This document shows positions 1 to 12,539 of a DNA stretch of 64,000 nucleotides, in pieces. Within the stretch, counting starts at the first letter, position 1. Each line of letters starts with the position of its first letter. The DNA is taken from assembly GCA_003439945.1 (NCBI GenBank), contig QVRM01002272.1, forward strand, positions 1 to 64,000, written 5' to 3'. The notes beneath the pieces were generated by a model that made no database searches, was not told the DNA's origin, and saw nothing but the letters and a program-made list of their open reading frames with translations. Both the position numbers and the translations under genes were made by a program. The DNA comes from Dermanyssus gallinae (taxonomy: Eukaryota; Arthropoda; Arachnida; Mesostigmata; Dermanyssidae).

Positions 1-2998
1 CTAAGAAGGCCAGATGGAACCCACAAGACCGTGAACTTTTAGCAACATTAGAAGCAGATTTTATATTAGATAATAATAACGAAACACCTAGAGAAATTGA
101 CCACCTTTTAGCTACTCATTTTAACTCACGCACACCTGGGGCGATTAGAGGCCAACGTAATTCTCAGGCGCATAAGGATCTGGTAGAGGACCTCCTTAAA
201 AAGAGGTCTCTCCTGGATTCCAACCTTGACGGATCTGAGCTTCCTGAGCCTAGTCGGCCTCGATACTCTGAATCAGATGGCCCCTATAATCCATCCCAAA
301 AAGATATTATTATATCTAAAATACAAGCCCTCACAAACACATTTCCCAAACGCAACATAATTTCAACAGACCTTACTCATCTGTCAAATATAATTTGCTC
401 AGGTGAGAATCACACTATCGCCTTAAACGAATTTCTGAACAAACATTTTACACACACTGTCCGACGTCGTGCCTTTAGAGAAACACCTTCCACTGAAGCG
501 CGAGTATCTAAAAGGCAACAGCGACGTCAAGACTACGCAACCACTCAAAAACTTTTAGCCAAAACCGATCCAAATGCGCTCATGAGGTGCTGGACGGCAA
601 ACACACCATACACAACATGCAGGCCACCGAGGTTGTAGAACACTGGGCCAACACGATGACACAACCACCCCCTGAACCACTCCCTTGCCCCGTATACACT
701 CCCAACTCTGATCTCTTTGAGGTTTCCCTCCCTATCTCCCTAAAGGAAACCCACGTAGCTCTCCGCGGACCTTCTAAAGCACTAGGCTTGGACGGGATTT
801 GTCTTTCGTCCCTCCGTGAACTCCCGTTAGAAGTAGTCTGTTGTATTCTTAACATACTATTAATTAGCGATATTGCCTCAGCCCATGAAACTGCTCGCTT
901 AGCGTTTATCCCTAAAATTAACAATGCCACATCCCCAAGCGATTTGCAACCCCTATCTATTAGTTCATACTTACAACGAACGCTTAACAAAATTCTCTCT
1001 AGACGCCTCCAGAACTCTATTAAGCTTCTCCCAATCCAGCGAGCGTTTCTCCCCTATAATGGTACCTTCGAGAATCTTGCGGTTCTGGATGGTATCCTTA
1101 ACGATGCCAAGTCTGCAGGACGTGAGCTCAGACTCGCCTCAATCGACCTCCGTAAGGCGTTCGACATGGTGAGTCATGACTCCGTCCTGTGGTCACTCCG
1201 GACTCGCGGATACCCGGAGGTATTCATTAACTATATCGAACGCTTGTACCTCTCATCTAAAACTCTCATAGAATTTGGACAAGAATGTCGCACATTTCGG
1301 CCAACTAGGGGTGTTAGACAGGGAGATCCTCTGTCCCCCCTCTTATTTAATCTAGTTCTCGACGACATTCTTTCAAAATTAGACAAAACTAATATCGGGT
1401 ACCAACTTACTGATGACTTCCGCCTTATGGGCTTAGCCTTTGCGGATGATCTCATCCTCCTAGCCTCCACGAAATCCACTCTCCAACGTCTCCTTAATAT
1501 TGCGGACCCACTTTTGAAATCCCGAGGCCTTGAAATTAATACTAATAAAAGCTTTACTATCTCCCACCTATTTAATAGGAAGGAAGGTAAAGGTTTTATC
1601 AATACCGTACCAGAATTTAACGTTGGAGATCGGCAATTGCCAGCTAAAGGTATGAGCGATCGATGGAGATATCTTGGAGTCGACTTTGACAGCAATGGCA
1701 GAGTTGACTCCACCAGGGATATACTCCTTAATTTACTCAACAGACTCACGATAGCTCCCCTTAAACCCCACCAAAGACTCATATTTTTGAAAGACTTTCT
1801 CATTCCCCGTCTCCTATATAAACTGGTCTCCGGTCCCAGACCATCTTACGCACTCCTTAGCGACCTAGATAAAGAGATCAGAAAGGTTGTTAAGTCGAAA
1901 TGGCGTAAGCTCGAAAACTCAGTGCCGAACGCCTACCTGTACACGCACACAGCACACGGCGGTCTGGACATCCCCTGCCTCCAAACATTCATTCCCAGAC
2001 TCCGCCTCTCCCACCTGACAGCATTACAACACTCCACGCACCTTGGGGTCCAATGTATGCTAACCACCGAGCACTTTAAAAAAGATCTTGCGAAAACAAG
2101 ACTTCTTTGCGAGCGCTTGGGAACCTCCATTGAGACCCCTACACAAGAGACCGACTACTGGTCTCAACAACTACACAACACGTTCGATGGGGCACATTTT
2201 AAAAAAGCACACGAAACGCCCTTTGTACACTACTGGATTAAGGGTATGCCCTACCTATCTGGTAAGGAGTATTTAAACCTACTAAAGCTCAGGATCAACG
2301 CACTACCAACGCGTGCCAGATTGGCCAGGGGACGCCCGGGCTACAACAAACGTTGTAGGCACGGGTGTCATGCGCCTGAGACGTTGGCTCATGTCGCTCA
2401 GATGTGCGATACAACACACAAACAAACCATAAAGAGACATGACGACGTCTGTGATCGCGTGGCGCGTCTTCTCCGCGAAAGGGGTCATGAGGTGGTTCGT
2501 GAGCGAGTATTCCGTCGACCGGGCGCACCGGGTCTAAAGCCCGACCTCGTAATAACAACACCTACCGAGGTCTGGGTTTTAGATGCCGAGGTTTGCGGCC
2601 CGAACCGGGACCTGGCAAAAGCACGGCAAGACAAGATCGCCAAATATGACGTCGAGTTCCTAAGAGCGGCGCTCCCCGACCCGCAAAAACCTCGCAGATT
2701 CGGATCCATCACTATCTCTATGAGTGGTGTATGGGACTCCGAATCTGCGAGGACGCTCTTGGGGCTCGGCGTCACGAAGAGGAATCTTATGGATCTCACC
2801 GTTTTAACTTTGCAAGGAACCTTGAGGATATACCGCTCGCACCGGGTCCATAAGAGCGGGGGCTACCATCAAGCAAGGACACGGACAACTGACTCTTAAC
2901 TTCACGTGACACCTTTTTACCACAATTTTTATTAAGGCGAGCACTGCCAAGTGTGCAAACGTATTGTAAATGATTAATAAATCATCACAATATTTTCT
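1..2998 (+). mobile_element. R2/R4-type non-LTR retrotransposon with restriction-like endonuclease, 5' end outside window
   Basis: One reading frame covers 3-~578 and encodes an N-terminal Myb-like DNA-binding segment (RWNPQDRELLATLEADF, then RTPGAIRGQR), as in R2-group elements. The frame then shifts by one base near 575-580, and the second frame (587-2899) carries the reverse transcriptase and endonuclease. The 3' UTR (2900-~2998) is about 100 bp and ends with GATTAATAAATCATCAC, directly before a (TA)n tract. The 5' end is cut by the window edge, so whether zinc fingers precede the Myb segment is unknown. The frameshift suggests this copy is dead unless it is an assembly error. It lies in the same orientation as the window, antisense to the M13 peptidase gene, downstream of that gene's penultimate exon. 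Confidence 0.88.
587..2899 (+). CDS. LINE ORF: reverse transcriptase plus restriction-like endonuclease (R2/R4 group)
   Basis: The reading frame codes for 770 residues if begun at 587, but it is really the continuation of the frame ending near 578; 587 is a GTG, not a true start. Reverse transcriptase motifs appear in order: LGLDGICLSSL, IDLRKAFDMVSHDSV, GVRQGDPLSPLLFN, and the catalytic FADD (LAFADDLILLAS), then WRYLGVDFDSNG of the thumb. The C-terminal part has the R2-type cysteine-histidine knuckle (CRHGCHAPETLAHVAQMC, C-x3-C-x7-H-x4-C). A PD-(D/E)XK-like nuclease follows (KPDLVI, then VLDAEVC, then K-x2-KY). Both catalytic centres look intact, so only the frame break upstream disables the copy. 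Such enzymes nick a specific target and prime reverse transcription from it. Confidence 0.9.
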   Translation: MLDGKHTIHNMQATEVVEHWANTMTQPPPEPLPCPVYTPNSDLFEVSLPISLKETHVALRGPSKALGLDGICLSSLRELPLEVVCCILNILLISDIASAHETARLAFIPKINNATSPSDLQPLSISSYLQRTLNKILSRRLQNSIKLLPIQRAFLPYNGTFENLAVLDGILNDAKSAGRELRLASIDLRKAFDMVSHDSVLWSLRTRGYPEVFINYIERLYLSSKTLIEFGQECRTFRPTRGVRQGDPLSPLLFNLVLDDILSKLDKTNIGYQLTDDFRLMGLAFADDLILLASTKSTLQRLLNIADPLLKSRGLEINTNKSFTISHLFNRKEGKGFINTVPEFNVGDRQLPAKGMSDRWRYLGVDFDSNGRVDSTRDILLNLLNRLTIAPLKPHQRLIFLKDFLIPRLLYKLVSGPRPSYALLSDLDKEIRKVVKSKWRKLENSVPNAYLYTHTAHGGLDIPCLQTFIPRLRLSHLTALQHSTHLGVQCMLTTEHFKKDLAKTRLLCERLGTSIETPTQETDYWSQQLHNTFDGAHFKKAHETPFVHYWIKGMPYLSGKEYLNLLKLRINALPTRARLARGRPGYNKRCRHGCHAPETLAHVAQMCDTTHKQTIKRHDDVCDRVARLLRERGHEVVRERVFRRPGAPGLKPDLVITTPTEVWVLDAEVCGPNRDLAKARQDKIAKYDVEFLRAALPDPQKPRRFGSITISMSGVWDSESARTLLGLGVTKRNLMDLTVLTLQGTLRIYRSHRVHKSGGYHQARTRTTDS

Positions 2999-3017
2999 AT
3001 ATATATATATATATAAT
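2985..3017. repeat. (TA)n microsatellite at the 3' end of the RLE-type LINE
   Basis: TATTTTC is followed by about nine TA units and TAATATTTTAAT. The tract abuts the inferred LINE 3' end (near 2,998) and may be the original insertion target. It lies in the intron between the last visible M13 exon (3352-3447) and the unseen last exon. Confidence 0.75.
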
Positions 3018-3351
3018 ATTTTAATAGCATAACTTTTAATGACATTATGGCACAAACGTCTGTTGTTCAAGCTCGAGCCAATGTCGAGAGTTTCACCCTG
3101 CTCGCTCTGTCTAGCCAAACGAGAAGTGCTTAAATGCGTTACATACAAACGCTTGCTGCATAAAAAGGGGCATATCATATAGCGCACTATATTGGCACAC
3201 GTGGGCTAAAAACGTAACATCATCCCAACTAACCTGACACGTTACCTAAGGTTTTGGAGAATATGACTCGAAGCTCTTAACTTCAGAAGAACACTTTACG
3301 TATACAAATATATGTTTGTTTTTTGTTCAAATATTTAGATATTTAGATTAC

Positions 3352-3447
3352 CTGCGCAAATCCAACGTAGAATAGCTGTTCGTGGGTTAAATTGACTCCA
3401 GGGAGAGGCGGCAACTCTGTGTTTGACTTGAGCCAACCGCGATATGC
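3352..3447 (-). CDS. M13 peptidase exon 17 (last exon in window)
   Basis: This exon encodes 32 residues, AYRGWLKSN to LFYVGFAQ. The acceptor reads ttgacag and the donor CAG|gtaatc, phase 0 on both sides. In M13 enzymes the next residues are V/I-W-C, the start of the C-terminal exon; I find no such exon between here and position 1. Confidence 0.92.
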
Positions 3448-6400
3448 CTGTCAATATAATGATAATGATGATTGTTATAATTGATAATAGTCGATTTCAG
3501 TCTTAACTCTAAGAGCGATACAATTGCGTCAAAAAAACCTCAGATCTGTTTGAGTTATAGCTGCGTAACGAAATGTTTTGTAAGTACAAATTAAGTTAGG
3601 TAGACATCTTTACATGCTTCGTATTAACAGTCTGCTCACCAATTTTGAAATAATTTAATTTTTATATCGCATTTTATTTGTAGTTTATCCCGCTATGTAC
3701 AATAAACTTGTATAGTCGCTTACATGAAATGCAGCTTTGAGGCCTCCGTTGTCAGCCATGTTTTCGCCAAGGGTATTCTTTCCATTGATCTGAAAATAAG
3801 TTTTATTTTATATTGCTTTTTAGTTTGCTAGATAGAGCCTCACCATAACCTCTATTGGGATATTGGGATAAGTGGTTTACATTTGTACAGGCTAGTTTAT
3901 TGTCAATATGATTATTATCGTGTTCGGCTTATATTAGAGTAAGGTACCTAAATAGTATTGCTTAGCACTGGCAAGTGACATCTTTATTGTCATATAAAAG
4001 GTTTTTTTGACCAAGTGATTTTTTTTATCAATATGCATTGTTTCCAGTATGCGCATTCTTGCAAGGAGGACGTTACTAATCGCCAAATATGCGAGTACTG
4101 TCTGAAGTTGCATGCATCCATTTGACCATTAGCCAAAGAAAAAAATCTGTTTACGAATTCATAACGGCCCGTAACTTTTTCCGTGTACAGAAGAAAATGT
4201 TCCGTAAAGCCGTTCCCATGAAAGCATAGCCTAATTCAGATTCATTATCAAAAATAGACTTTGCCTGAAAAGCCAGATCTGATATCACTGATAGCCCAGC
4301 GATAGCGGCAAATTCGGGCTGAGCCGGACGAAAAATACTAGACATCAGATGGACCAGATCGCACTGAAGATCTTCGACGATAGACTGCGGTCATTAAGAG
4401 CGTTAAAAGAATACTAACTGAATCGTTGTTGAGTTTGTAGGACGAATACTGGTCGACGAAGCACTGCGCCCGTTGTTCGAACGCCTCGATTGTGCGATTA
4501 TTCCACCACTGTTTCAAATTGCCTATAAAACGACACCCAAAACGACAGCATAAGAGCCCTTAACGAATCAAACGTATAAAAGATATCCATACAAACAGCG
4601 CCTACAAGTTGATGTTTACGATTTCTAGGATCTAAAGAAATGTCTGAGAAATAAATGCGTTCTTGCATTGCATGTGCTTGACAATTTTTGAGTTGTCTAT
4701 GTGGTATATGTGTCTATGTTGCTGATCGAAACCGGGCGGAATTTAAATGGACTCATTATTTGTCATATGACTGCGTACAACAATCAACGGAATTTTGGAA
4801 TGTGTGATAGTCGGTAATGTTACGAGCGGCAATATCCGTGCCTGTTGTGCTTGAGGTGAGCATTATTTTATATAGAGTACATCTTATAACTTATAAAAAT
4901 ATAGAGTACATCTTATGACTTACTAAACTATAACCTAATCTCTCGCGAGTGTTACAAGGGTCACAGTTTTTTCTACAAGTTGGGGCTGGTTAAACGATTC
5001 TTCGTTGTATCAATGCTAACTACAAATGCATGGACTAATTTATATGGCGGTCAAACATACGACATATGTGCATGCTGACTCCGTTGGTGGGTAGGGGAAA
5101 CTGTGTTACGCGAAGACCCTCAAAAACAATCTGCAAGTATCTAGAGTATTTTAAACAAGGATTTTAATACACATATACATTCTAGCCTCTGTAGGTATAA
5201 GAAATCAACGTGGGGACAACGCGATTTCAATTTTGGGATCACTTGGCGAATGGTGCAGATCATAGTTGTTTTAGGCTGAAAATTAACGCGTTCAGTTACG
5301 CAAGATTGTAAAATGAAATGACAAATAATGCTTTTAGGTAAGAAATACATTCAGTATTCCGATCTTAGAAATGTTTCCCTAATCGGTGGCACAATTTCGA
5401 CAAAAATGCTACTCTCCCCTATAAGAAATGGCACAGATTGTAAGGAACTATGGGAAGACGCCCCGCTAAAGCAAACTATTGTGTAATTAGGTAGTAATAT
5501 AACCATCGTGATAATCCAATTAATATTATGAATGCACGACAGACGAGGATATTTGTTAAAATACATATAATTATACCATAGCAATAATATACAACTAAAT
5601 ACGAAGCCAGCAGCACGCTGTATGACATACTACACAGCGAGCGCATCTGATTCAAAAGATATTCCATAAGGAATGGTAAATAAAACTCATATATATAAGA
5701 CGACTTAGACTAATGATTACCTAGCCGCTAATAAAATTGACGAAAATGACTCATCCGATGAGGGTTGGAATCTAGTTGTTAACAAAACCACCGCAAAGAG
5801 ACTAGAGTGTTTGAAACAGCAAATCGGAGCAATTAAACGTTCATCCTACAGAGAACCCAAAGGCCTCTTTAAGGTTGTATTGGGTCGAAAGACAGACAAA
5901 ATCATAGATGGCCGTACGGTTTCTGTAGTCGAGTCATTCGGTGAGCATCTTCTACCGCTCTGCGGCGAACTCTTCAGACGCTTCCCTCTTTCCAAGCCGG
6001 AATCCAAATTTGGTTTCATCCACGCTTGGTTTGACACGGTGGAAGGTGCAACGAAGGCCACAGAAATTTCCTCACTCTGTAACGTCCCTGTACTTGCTAA
6101 ATGTCACGACTTAACAGGTTACAGAGCGATCATCACCGAGGTTGATAAGGGCTTTTCTGAACAAGATATCCTGGCTGGACTGAAGGATGCTGGTGTGATC
6201 TCAGCCAAGAGGGTAACCTACGTAAAGAAGACAGGTACGACCTCGACGATATCACCTACGGATCGTGTGCTTCTGCAATTTAACAGGATACCGCCGTCAG
6301 ATGTGTTTCTGGCCTTCAGAACGCACAAAGTTACTCTGCACGCAGGAGCTCCTACTGCATGCTATAAATGCTTGAAACTGGGCCATATTGCAGCAAATTG

Positions 6401-9400
6401 CCGCAGTAACATCGCGTGCAAACAGTGTGGGCAGCCAGGGCACCTAGTGGCAAGTTGCCGCAATGCACCCAAATGCGTAAATTGTAAAGGTCCACACTCA
6501 TCGTCCTCCGCGGCATGCCCGCTCCGGGCATATGAGATTGAAAAACGAAAGGCCCTGATGGAGTGCCGCCTCATGCAACGTATCAGCCAGGAGCTGCCTA
6601 ACGCCAAAACACTGAAGGTTGTTGACTCGGCCGACTCAGACCCGAAACCCCCCCTGGCTACTCACAAGGACCGTCAAGCTACAGTGGCCACTAATTCCCC
6701 GGCAAAGCCTACATACGCTGCGGTAGTTCGCTCGCTAGTTGTCGAGACTTCAGCTGGCCCAGAAATACGTGTCAATCTGCCGGTCGTTTCTACAATTCCT
6801 GCCAAATCGACTGTACCTACTACAAAGCGTCCACTTAGAATCTGTAGACCAAACACTTCAACCAAGCGAAAACAACCAACTTCCTTGTTAAAGCCGTCTT
6901 CACTCTTCTCTGGGCTGAAACCCATCTTGCGAGTTCTCAAAGCTGTATCACCGCGAGCAGCATCCTGTCTAAAGAAGCTTCTCGACGCAATCCATCCACT
7001 TTTATCAGTTTTTAAATAGTTTAAAAAGTGCGGTCTGTACTAATAATTAGAGTTTTAGATTTTATACTCTACTTATATTATGTATAGGCACATCCACAAT
7101 GACTTTTTGAGTAGTACAAATATTCGCGGCTGCGAAGAGTGGCCCTATCTCCACAGGAACAAAAGTAAGCTTGCGGTTATGCATCTAAATGCAGGCACCC
7201 TGGGACTAAAAAAGTCGGGACAGTTGGAAAATTTGAGTGGCTTTCTTAGTGATGAGGGAGCGCAAATCGACGCTGTGGTTGTTAGTGAGACATGGCTGAA
7301 GGATGTTGACATTCCGGCTTATTCACTTGAGGGGTTTGACTTTTTTGCGTCACATAGAAATGTTGACAGGCTTGGAGGTGGGGTTGGAATCTTTGTTCGT
7401 TCAACCTGCAAGGTTCTCGCATCTTTTGGGCTAAGCAGTGCCGACGGCAACGTGCAAGCGGTACGTGTCCATATTAAAAAGCATATGGACTTTGAAGGCT
7501 ATATCGTAGGTTTCTACTCGAGCAATGCAATTTATAAAGATACTTTGCTCAACATTTTGGATGATATTTTGCCCAGAAGCTCCTCACTTCCTTGCCTAGC
7601 TCTCGGTGATGCGAATGTCAATTTGTTAGCCGAACCGTCGCCCGCAGACTATATCTCCTTCTTTTCGTGCAGGGATCTGATCCATCTTATCGATCGTGTC
7701 ACACGTCCCCTCTCCCGCACTTGTATTGACCATATCGCAGTTCGTAACTGCTCCGGCTTTTCTATTGTCCAACCAGCGATTCTCGACACCTTGCTTTTTT
7801 CAGACCATCTACCAGTCTTTGTCTTTATTTCTGATGACGGCGAAGAGGGCAATGCACCTCAGGTTGAATCTCGCGTGCCTTATCGGGTACACGATAGAGC
7901 TAGCATCGATCTTTTTTTAAGCCGCGTCGGCAAATCATCCTGGCTCACCGTGTTCGATGCAGCAGACGTCGACTTAGCTCTTGAGGCTTTTCGAGATATT
8001 CTTTTTAACCTCTACGACTCTTCTTTTCCACTGCGCACTAAAACTCGCAGAGACGGCGCGCCGAAAGGGTCATTCTCATTTTCTCCTGGATTGCGACGGC
8101 TTCGCCGGCACGCCAACAAGATGTATCGGAGGCACAAAAAGATAAATTCTCCCGAGAGTAAACTTTTATATCAAGAGAGCCGTAGGCGGTATCTTTGTGG
8201 CTTACGCGCCGCTAGAACTGCTTTTTACAGATCACGGTTCGATTCGTTGCGCAGCGACTTAAGAAATCTCTGGAACTTCATCAATAAAACATGTGGTAAA
8301 CAAAACCGCTCAGTAGAACTGCCTCCCACTCTGACTGTATCTCCTAATCGGTCTGTTACCGAACCACAAGAAATTGCCGATGAGCTCAATCGGCACTTTG
8401 CAACTATTGGTTCGGTCACTGCCGCGCCTCTCTGCCTACAAGGCGATTTAGCGCCCATTCTTGCAGATTTATGGAACCACAAGGGCAAATCATTGAGTTT
8501 TCGCCCAGTGTCTAAATCCGAAGTGTACTCACTCCTAATCAAACAAAAAGCGAGCTGGAGCTCTGGGGCTATAGGAATACCCGGTAAGCTTCTAAAGTTA
8601 GCGGCCCCTTTTATTGTCGGACCCCTGGCAAAAATTGTGAATCTCTCCTTTACCTCTGGGATCTTCCCCACACGCCTCAAGGCCTCGTATGTAACTCCGC
8701 TCTATAAAAAGAAAGGCGATAAAACTCTACCGGGCAGCTACCGTCCTATAAGCCTGGTGGATTATGTGTCTAAAATACTAGAAAAAGCGGCTTTGTCAAG
8801 GCTTGAGCAACATTTGGAGTCCATTCACTTTTTGTCGTCGCAGCAATTTGGCTTCCGCCATGGTCGTTCAACGGAGCTGGCCCTTGCCCATTTATGGCAG
8901 TCTGTCGTGGATTCAGTAGAATCGACAAAAATATGTCTCGGAATTTTCCTGGATGTAGCCGCTGCCTTCAATTGTCTCAACCACGCATTCCTCCTACAAA
9001 TGCTGCACGTATTAGGGTGTTCATCGGGTGCAATCGACTGGCTCCGCTCGTACCTAACCTCAAGAACCCAGGCAGTGAGAGTTGGTACAGTCGAATCTGC
9101 ATGGAGACCGGTAGATATCGGTACTCCCCAGGGTTCAGTGCTCGGACCTCTGCTGTTCTTAATCCTTATCAATTTTATCCTCTTGAATATCCAGAAAGAA
9201 AACTTGGGCAAACCGATCGCTTTTGCTGATGACACGACGTTACTTTTTCGGCTCAACGCTTCCAAAATCAATTCGGAGTTGCCTTACCTCCTCTCACAAG
9301 TGGAAACAGTTATTTCAATCTTCAATAAATTTGGTCTTGCTGTTAATACTAGCAAGACAAACGTTATTTTATTCCGAGCCCCCCAGCTAAGGATGCACCT

Positions 9401-10735
9401 TAACAGGAAATTCTATCTAGAAGGGAGTGAGTTGGTCTTTTCTGACACCGCAAAATGCCTCGGGCTTATACTACATGAGTTCATGAGTTGGCGTGCCCAT
9501 CTGGACCATATCAGGCCCAAATGCTATGCCATAATCTCAACGCTTTTTCGCATGCGGCTTATCGGAGTACCTATAGATGGCCTAATAATGGTATACAAAA
9601 CACTGTTTTTGCCAGTTCTCCTCTACGGTATCCTTATATGGGGTAGTGGGTTCGAGGTAGTTCTTCGTAGGGCGCGTATAATACAAAACGACGCTCTAAG
9701 AGCTGTATTTGGCAGGCGACGCAGAGACTCCGTCAGTGATCTCTATGGGGCACATAATCTCCTCACGATCGATTCATTATATTTGCTGAAGGTTGCCGTG
9801 CTGGGCTTTAAAATTACTCGGAATATTATTCCCTACGATGTTTCGTTTCCTCTTGTTCCCTTGTTTCGTAGAACCTCGAGGCGTGCCACAACATTTGTAG
9901 GGCCATTAGTTACTAAGAGATGTAGTCATCAAGCCGTTGCTTCTCGCTTGCCCGTGATATGGAGTAATATACCACAGCACATTCGCCGCATCACTTCCCT
10001 GAATTGTTTTACACGTGAGGTCCAGAAATGGCTACTCACTAATGGGTGTTGACATGGCGGAGGCACACGTACTATTTGTGTTGTGTTAGGATGTCTGATT
10101 CTGCAAGGCTGAACAAACTTATTTTGTGATTGTCCATGACTGACAGCAAGATGTCTTAATCCTTTTATAATAATAATTATTATACAATTTTATATTTTTT
10201 TAAATGAGAACTAAAGCATTGTATAATGCAGTTCCTAATAAACCACGATTTGAATCTTGAATCTAGCGGTTATATAAAGCTCACCTTCCTTGTCGTATTC
10301 GCGGCCCTGGTCATCGAAGGCGTGCGTCAGTTCGTGTCCCATTACAACGCCCATGGCACCAAAATTTAATGATCTGCAACAGTTAAGAAAGACATAAGTC
10401 TGAAACGTCGCACCGTGTACTGCGCAGTGGTCTGCTTTCTTAGATAGCCTGTATCCCCACAAACTACATAACAGAAGCCAAACATAAGAACGTGAGATTG
10501 TGGGCAGTTACAAGCGACTTGGTTTGTCACGTATAAAGTAAAGAAATGTCTTTATATTTGTTTTTATTAATTGAAACCTTCACATACCTTGGATAGTTCT
10601 TGTCATAAAATGGAGCTTGTAGTATACCCGCTGGAAACACGATCTGATTCTTTGACGGTGTATAGTATGCATTCACCTGCCATATGAGGACAATTTTAAA
10701 AGGAAAAACACATGAGCAATGTCCGGTTAGTCTAT

Positions 10736-10777
<42 letters not shown>

Positions 10778-12158
10778 GGCGGCCACAACTAGGACTAGGA
10801 AACAGTCTGCCAGGCTTCAAGTAAAATGTACGCAAACATTAGCCATGGTGTTTGCGAAATGCGCAAATTATTCGATGAAATGACAGTTGGCTTGCCCACG
10901 GTGCGGAAAATGTCTCTATTGCGGGACACAACTGCAGCAGAATTTCCAGGCTTTTTTGACTCAGAGCACTGAGTGCGGCTGCCTCTTGCGGCGAACATTT
11001 ACGATGACTGCTGGTCTGAAAGTTTATGCAATGGCAGCGGCGTCTCGACCATTATTGTAGTGGAGACATTAATGTAAATTTTTCTAAGAAACTTGATTAC
11101 CCACGATATAAAGTTCATCATATACTACAACTATCTAGGCCATGCCAAAAGGCCAAGCACCAATGCGCGAAAGCAAGTTTTACAAGCCTTTTCGCTACAA
11201 GCTCTAAGAAGACTACGGCGTGAGTTTGATGGCATGCTATAAGCTTACGCAGCATAAAGTTAAACGGCTAACGGTAAGAAGTACTGCTAGCAGTCAACTG
11301 GATAGTTTGAAGTGAGCCAGCCTCTGCAAGCTGCTGGATTTGTCATGGTATTCTTTTGCACGCGCCTTATAGTTCTGATCGTGCTTCTTCAGGTCATTAT
11401 CTATTCCGCTCACTTCAGGATTTTTTCAGAGGGGAAATGTTCAAAAGTTTTGAGGGTAAAAATCAACAACCACGTTTGTGTCAAAGAACGAGGAATTCTA
11501 AGCGCTTGCATTTTATTAGGAGAGCGTTACAGAGTTAAGCGACAGATATAGAGTGCATAAAGAATGTTTAAAACAAACAATTGACGCACGATCGCCAAAT
11601 GTCGGGAGTGAGAGAAGATTTTGTCTCGCTCTAGCTAACGTATTAACTCGCGTTACTTTGAGGTAACTTTCAGTTTTTAATTCAATTGACAACATGGCGT
11701 GTTGACGGAACTGCATTACACAATTATGTTCTATAATAGCGCAGGACAGCCATATGTACAACACAGGTTAAAAACATTTTTAATTGACTATACCATTCGG
11801 AGCACTTATGTTCGCATAACGGAACATTCCTAACTAACCTATGTATGGATAACACAGTAATTTATATTTGTACTTCTAAAGAATGTGTGCATAATTTTGT
11901 ATTTGTAAGGGTTGCGTATTTGTTACATACCTGAATTGGACTCATGTCCCACTCGGCTCTTTGCGAAGGCCGCTTAAGTCGACGCATATTTTTAAGCAGC
12001 ATCCAGTGCGAGATACGGAGATTGTTTTCAAAATATTCGGTTTCGCGCAAATCGAGGCCCGTAAACTTGGAGTCTAACTTGGCCGGGTCGGAGAGAAATG
12101 ACGGAAAACCGATCATATCCGTTACGTGATCCGCCTACAATCATAGAAAATTCGCTTA

Positions 12159-12215
<57 letters not shown>

Positions 12216-12483
12216 CAATTTTAACCGAAATCTACCAATCTCAAGAAGTATCGGTTTTAAGGTTTTCTTTTCGACAACTTGATCGTTCGTGCAGAAAGAA
12301 ACTGCAGATTTTAGCACACAATGTTCGTAAAGCCCTCCGGATAGACAATGCCCGTACAACCCTAAAGATATAACATCTGTTTATTATTTTACTGCCATTC
12401 CTGACTAAAATAGTTCAGCCTCATACCCCAAACAATGGAAAAATCTATTCTATGAGTTCTACCTCCTAAAAAGTAAAAACTAT

Positions 12484-12539
<56 letters not shown>

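Larger units (their letters stand above)
5709..10262 (+). mobile_element. APE-type non-LTR retrotransposon (CR1/Jockey superfamily), two ORFs, slightly 5'-truncated
   Basis: ORF1 (gag-like, from 5709 or earlier to 7019) is followed after 60 bp by ORF2 (7080-10052). The 3' UTR runs about 210 bp and ends with TTGAATCTTGAATCT near 10,262, resembling the short-repeat tails of CR1/L2-type LINEs. ORF1 is open from 5709 without an ATG before the conserved part, with a stop just upstream, so the 5' end is probably truncated. ORF2 has no internal stops and all catalytic motifs, which suggests a recent insertion. The element lies in the intron between M13 exons 14 and 15, antisense to that gene. Confidence 0.88.

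Noticed and set aside
580..990. Open frames antisense to the RLE-type LINE (also 1231-1803, 2295-2561, 2485-2799)
   Set aside because: They are mirror frames of a strongly supported RT/endonuclease ORF and show no motif of their own.
5709..10262. Target-site duplication for the APE LINE (CTAGC near both ends)
   Set aside because: Only five bases agree and the flanks diverge; not convincing.
12098..12373. Frames with Tyr-Ile repeats (also 23378-23683, 25671-25976, 28665-29012, 61559-61786)
   Set aside because: They simply translate (TA)n microsatellites.
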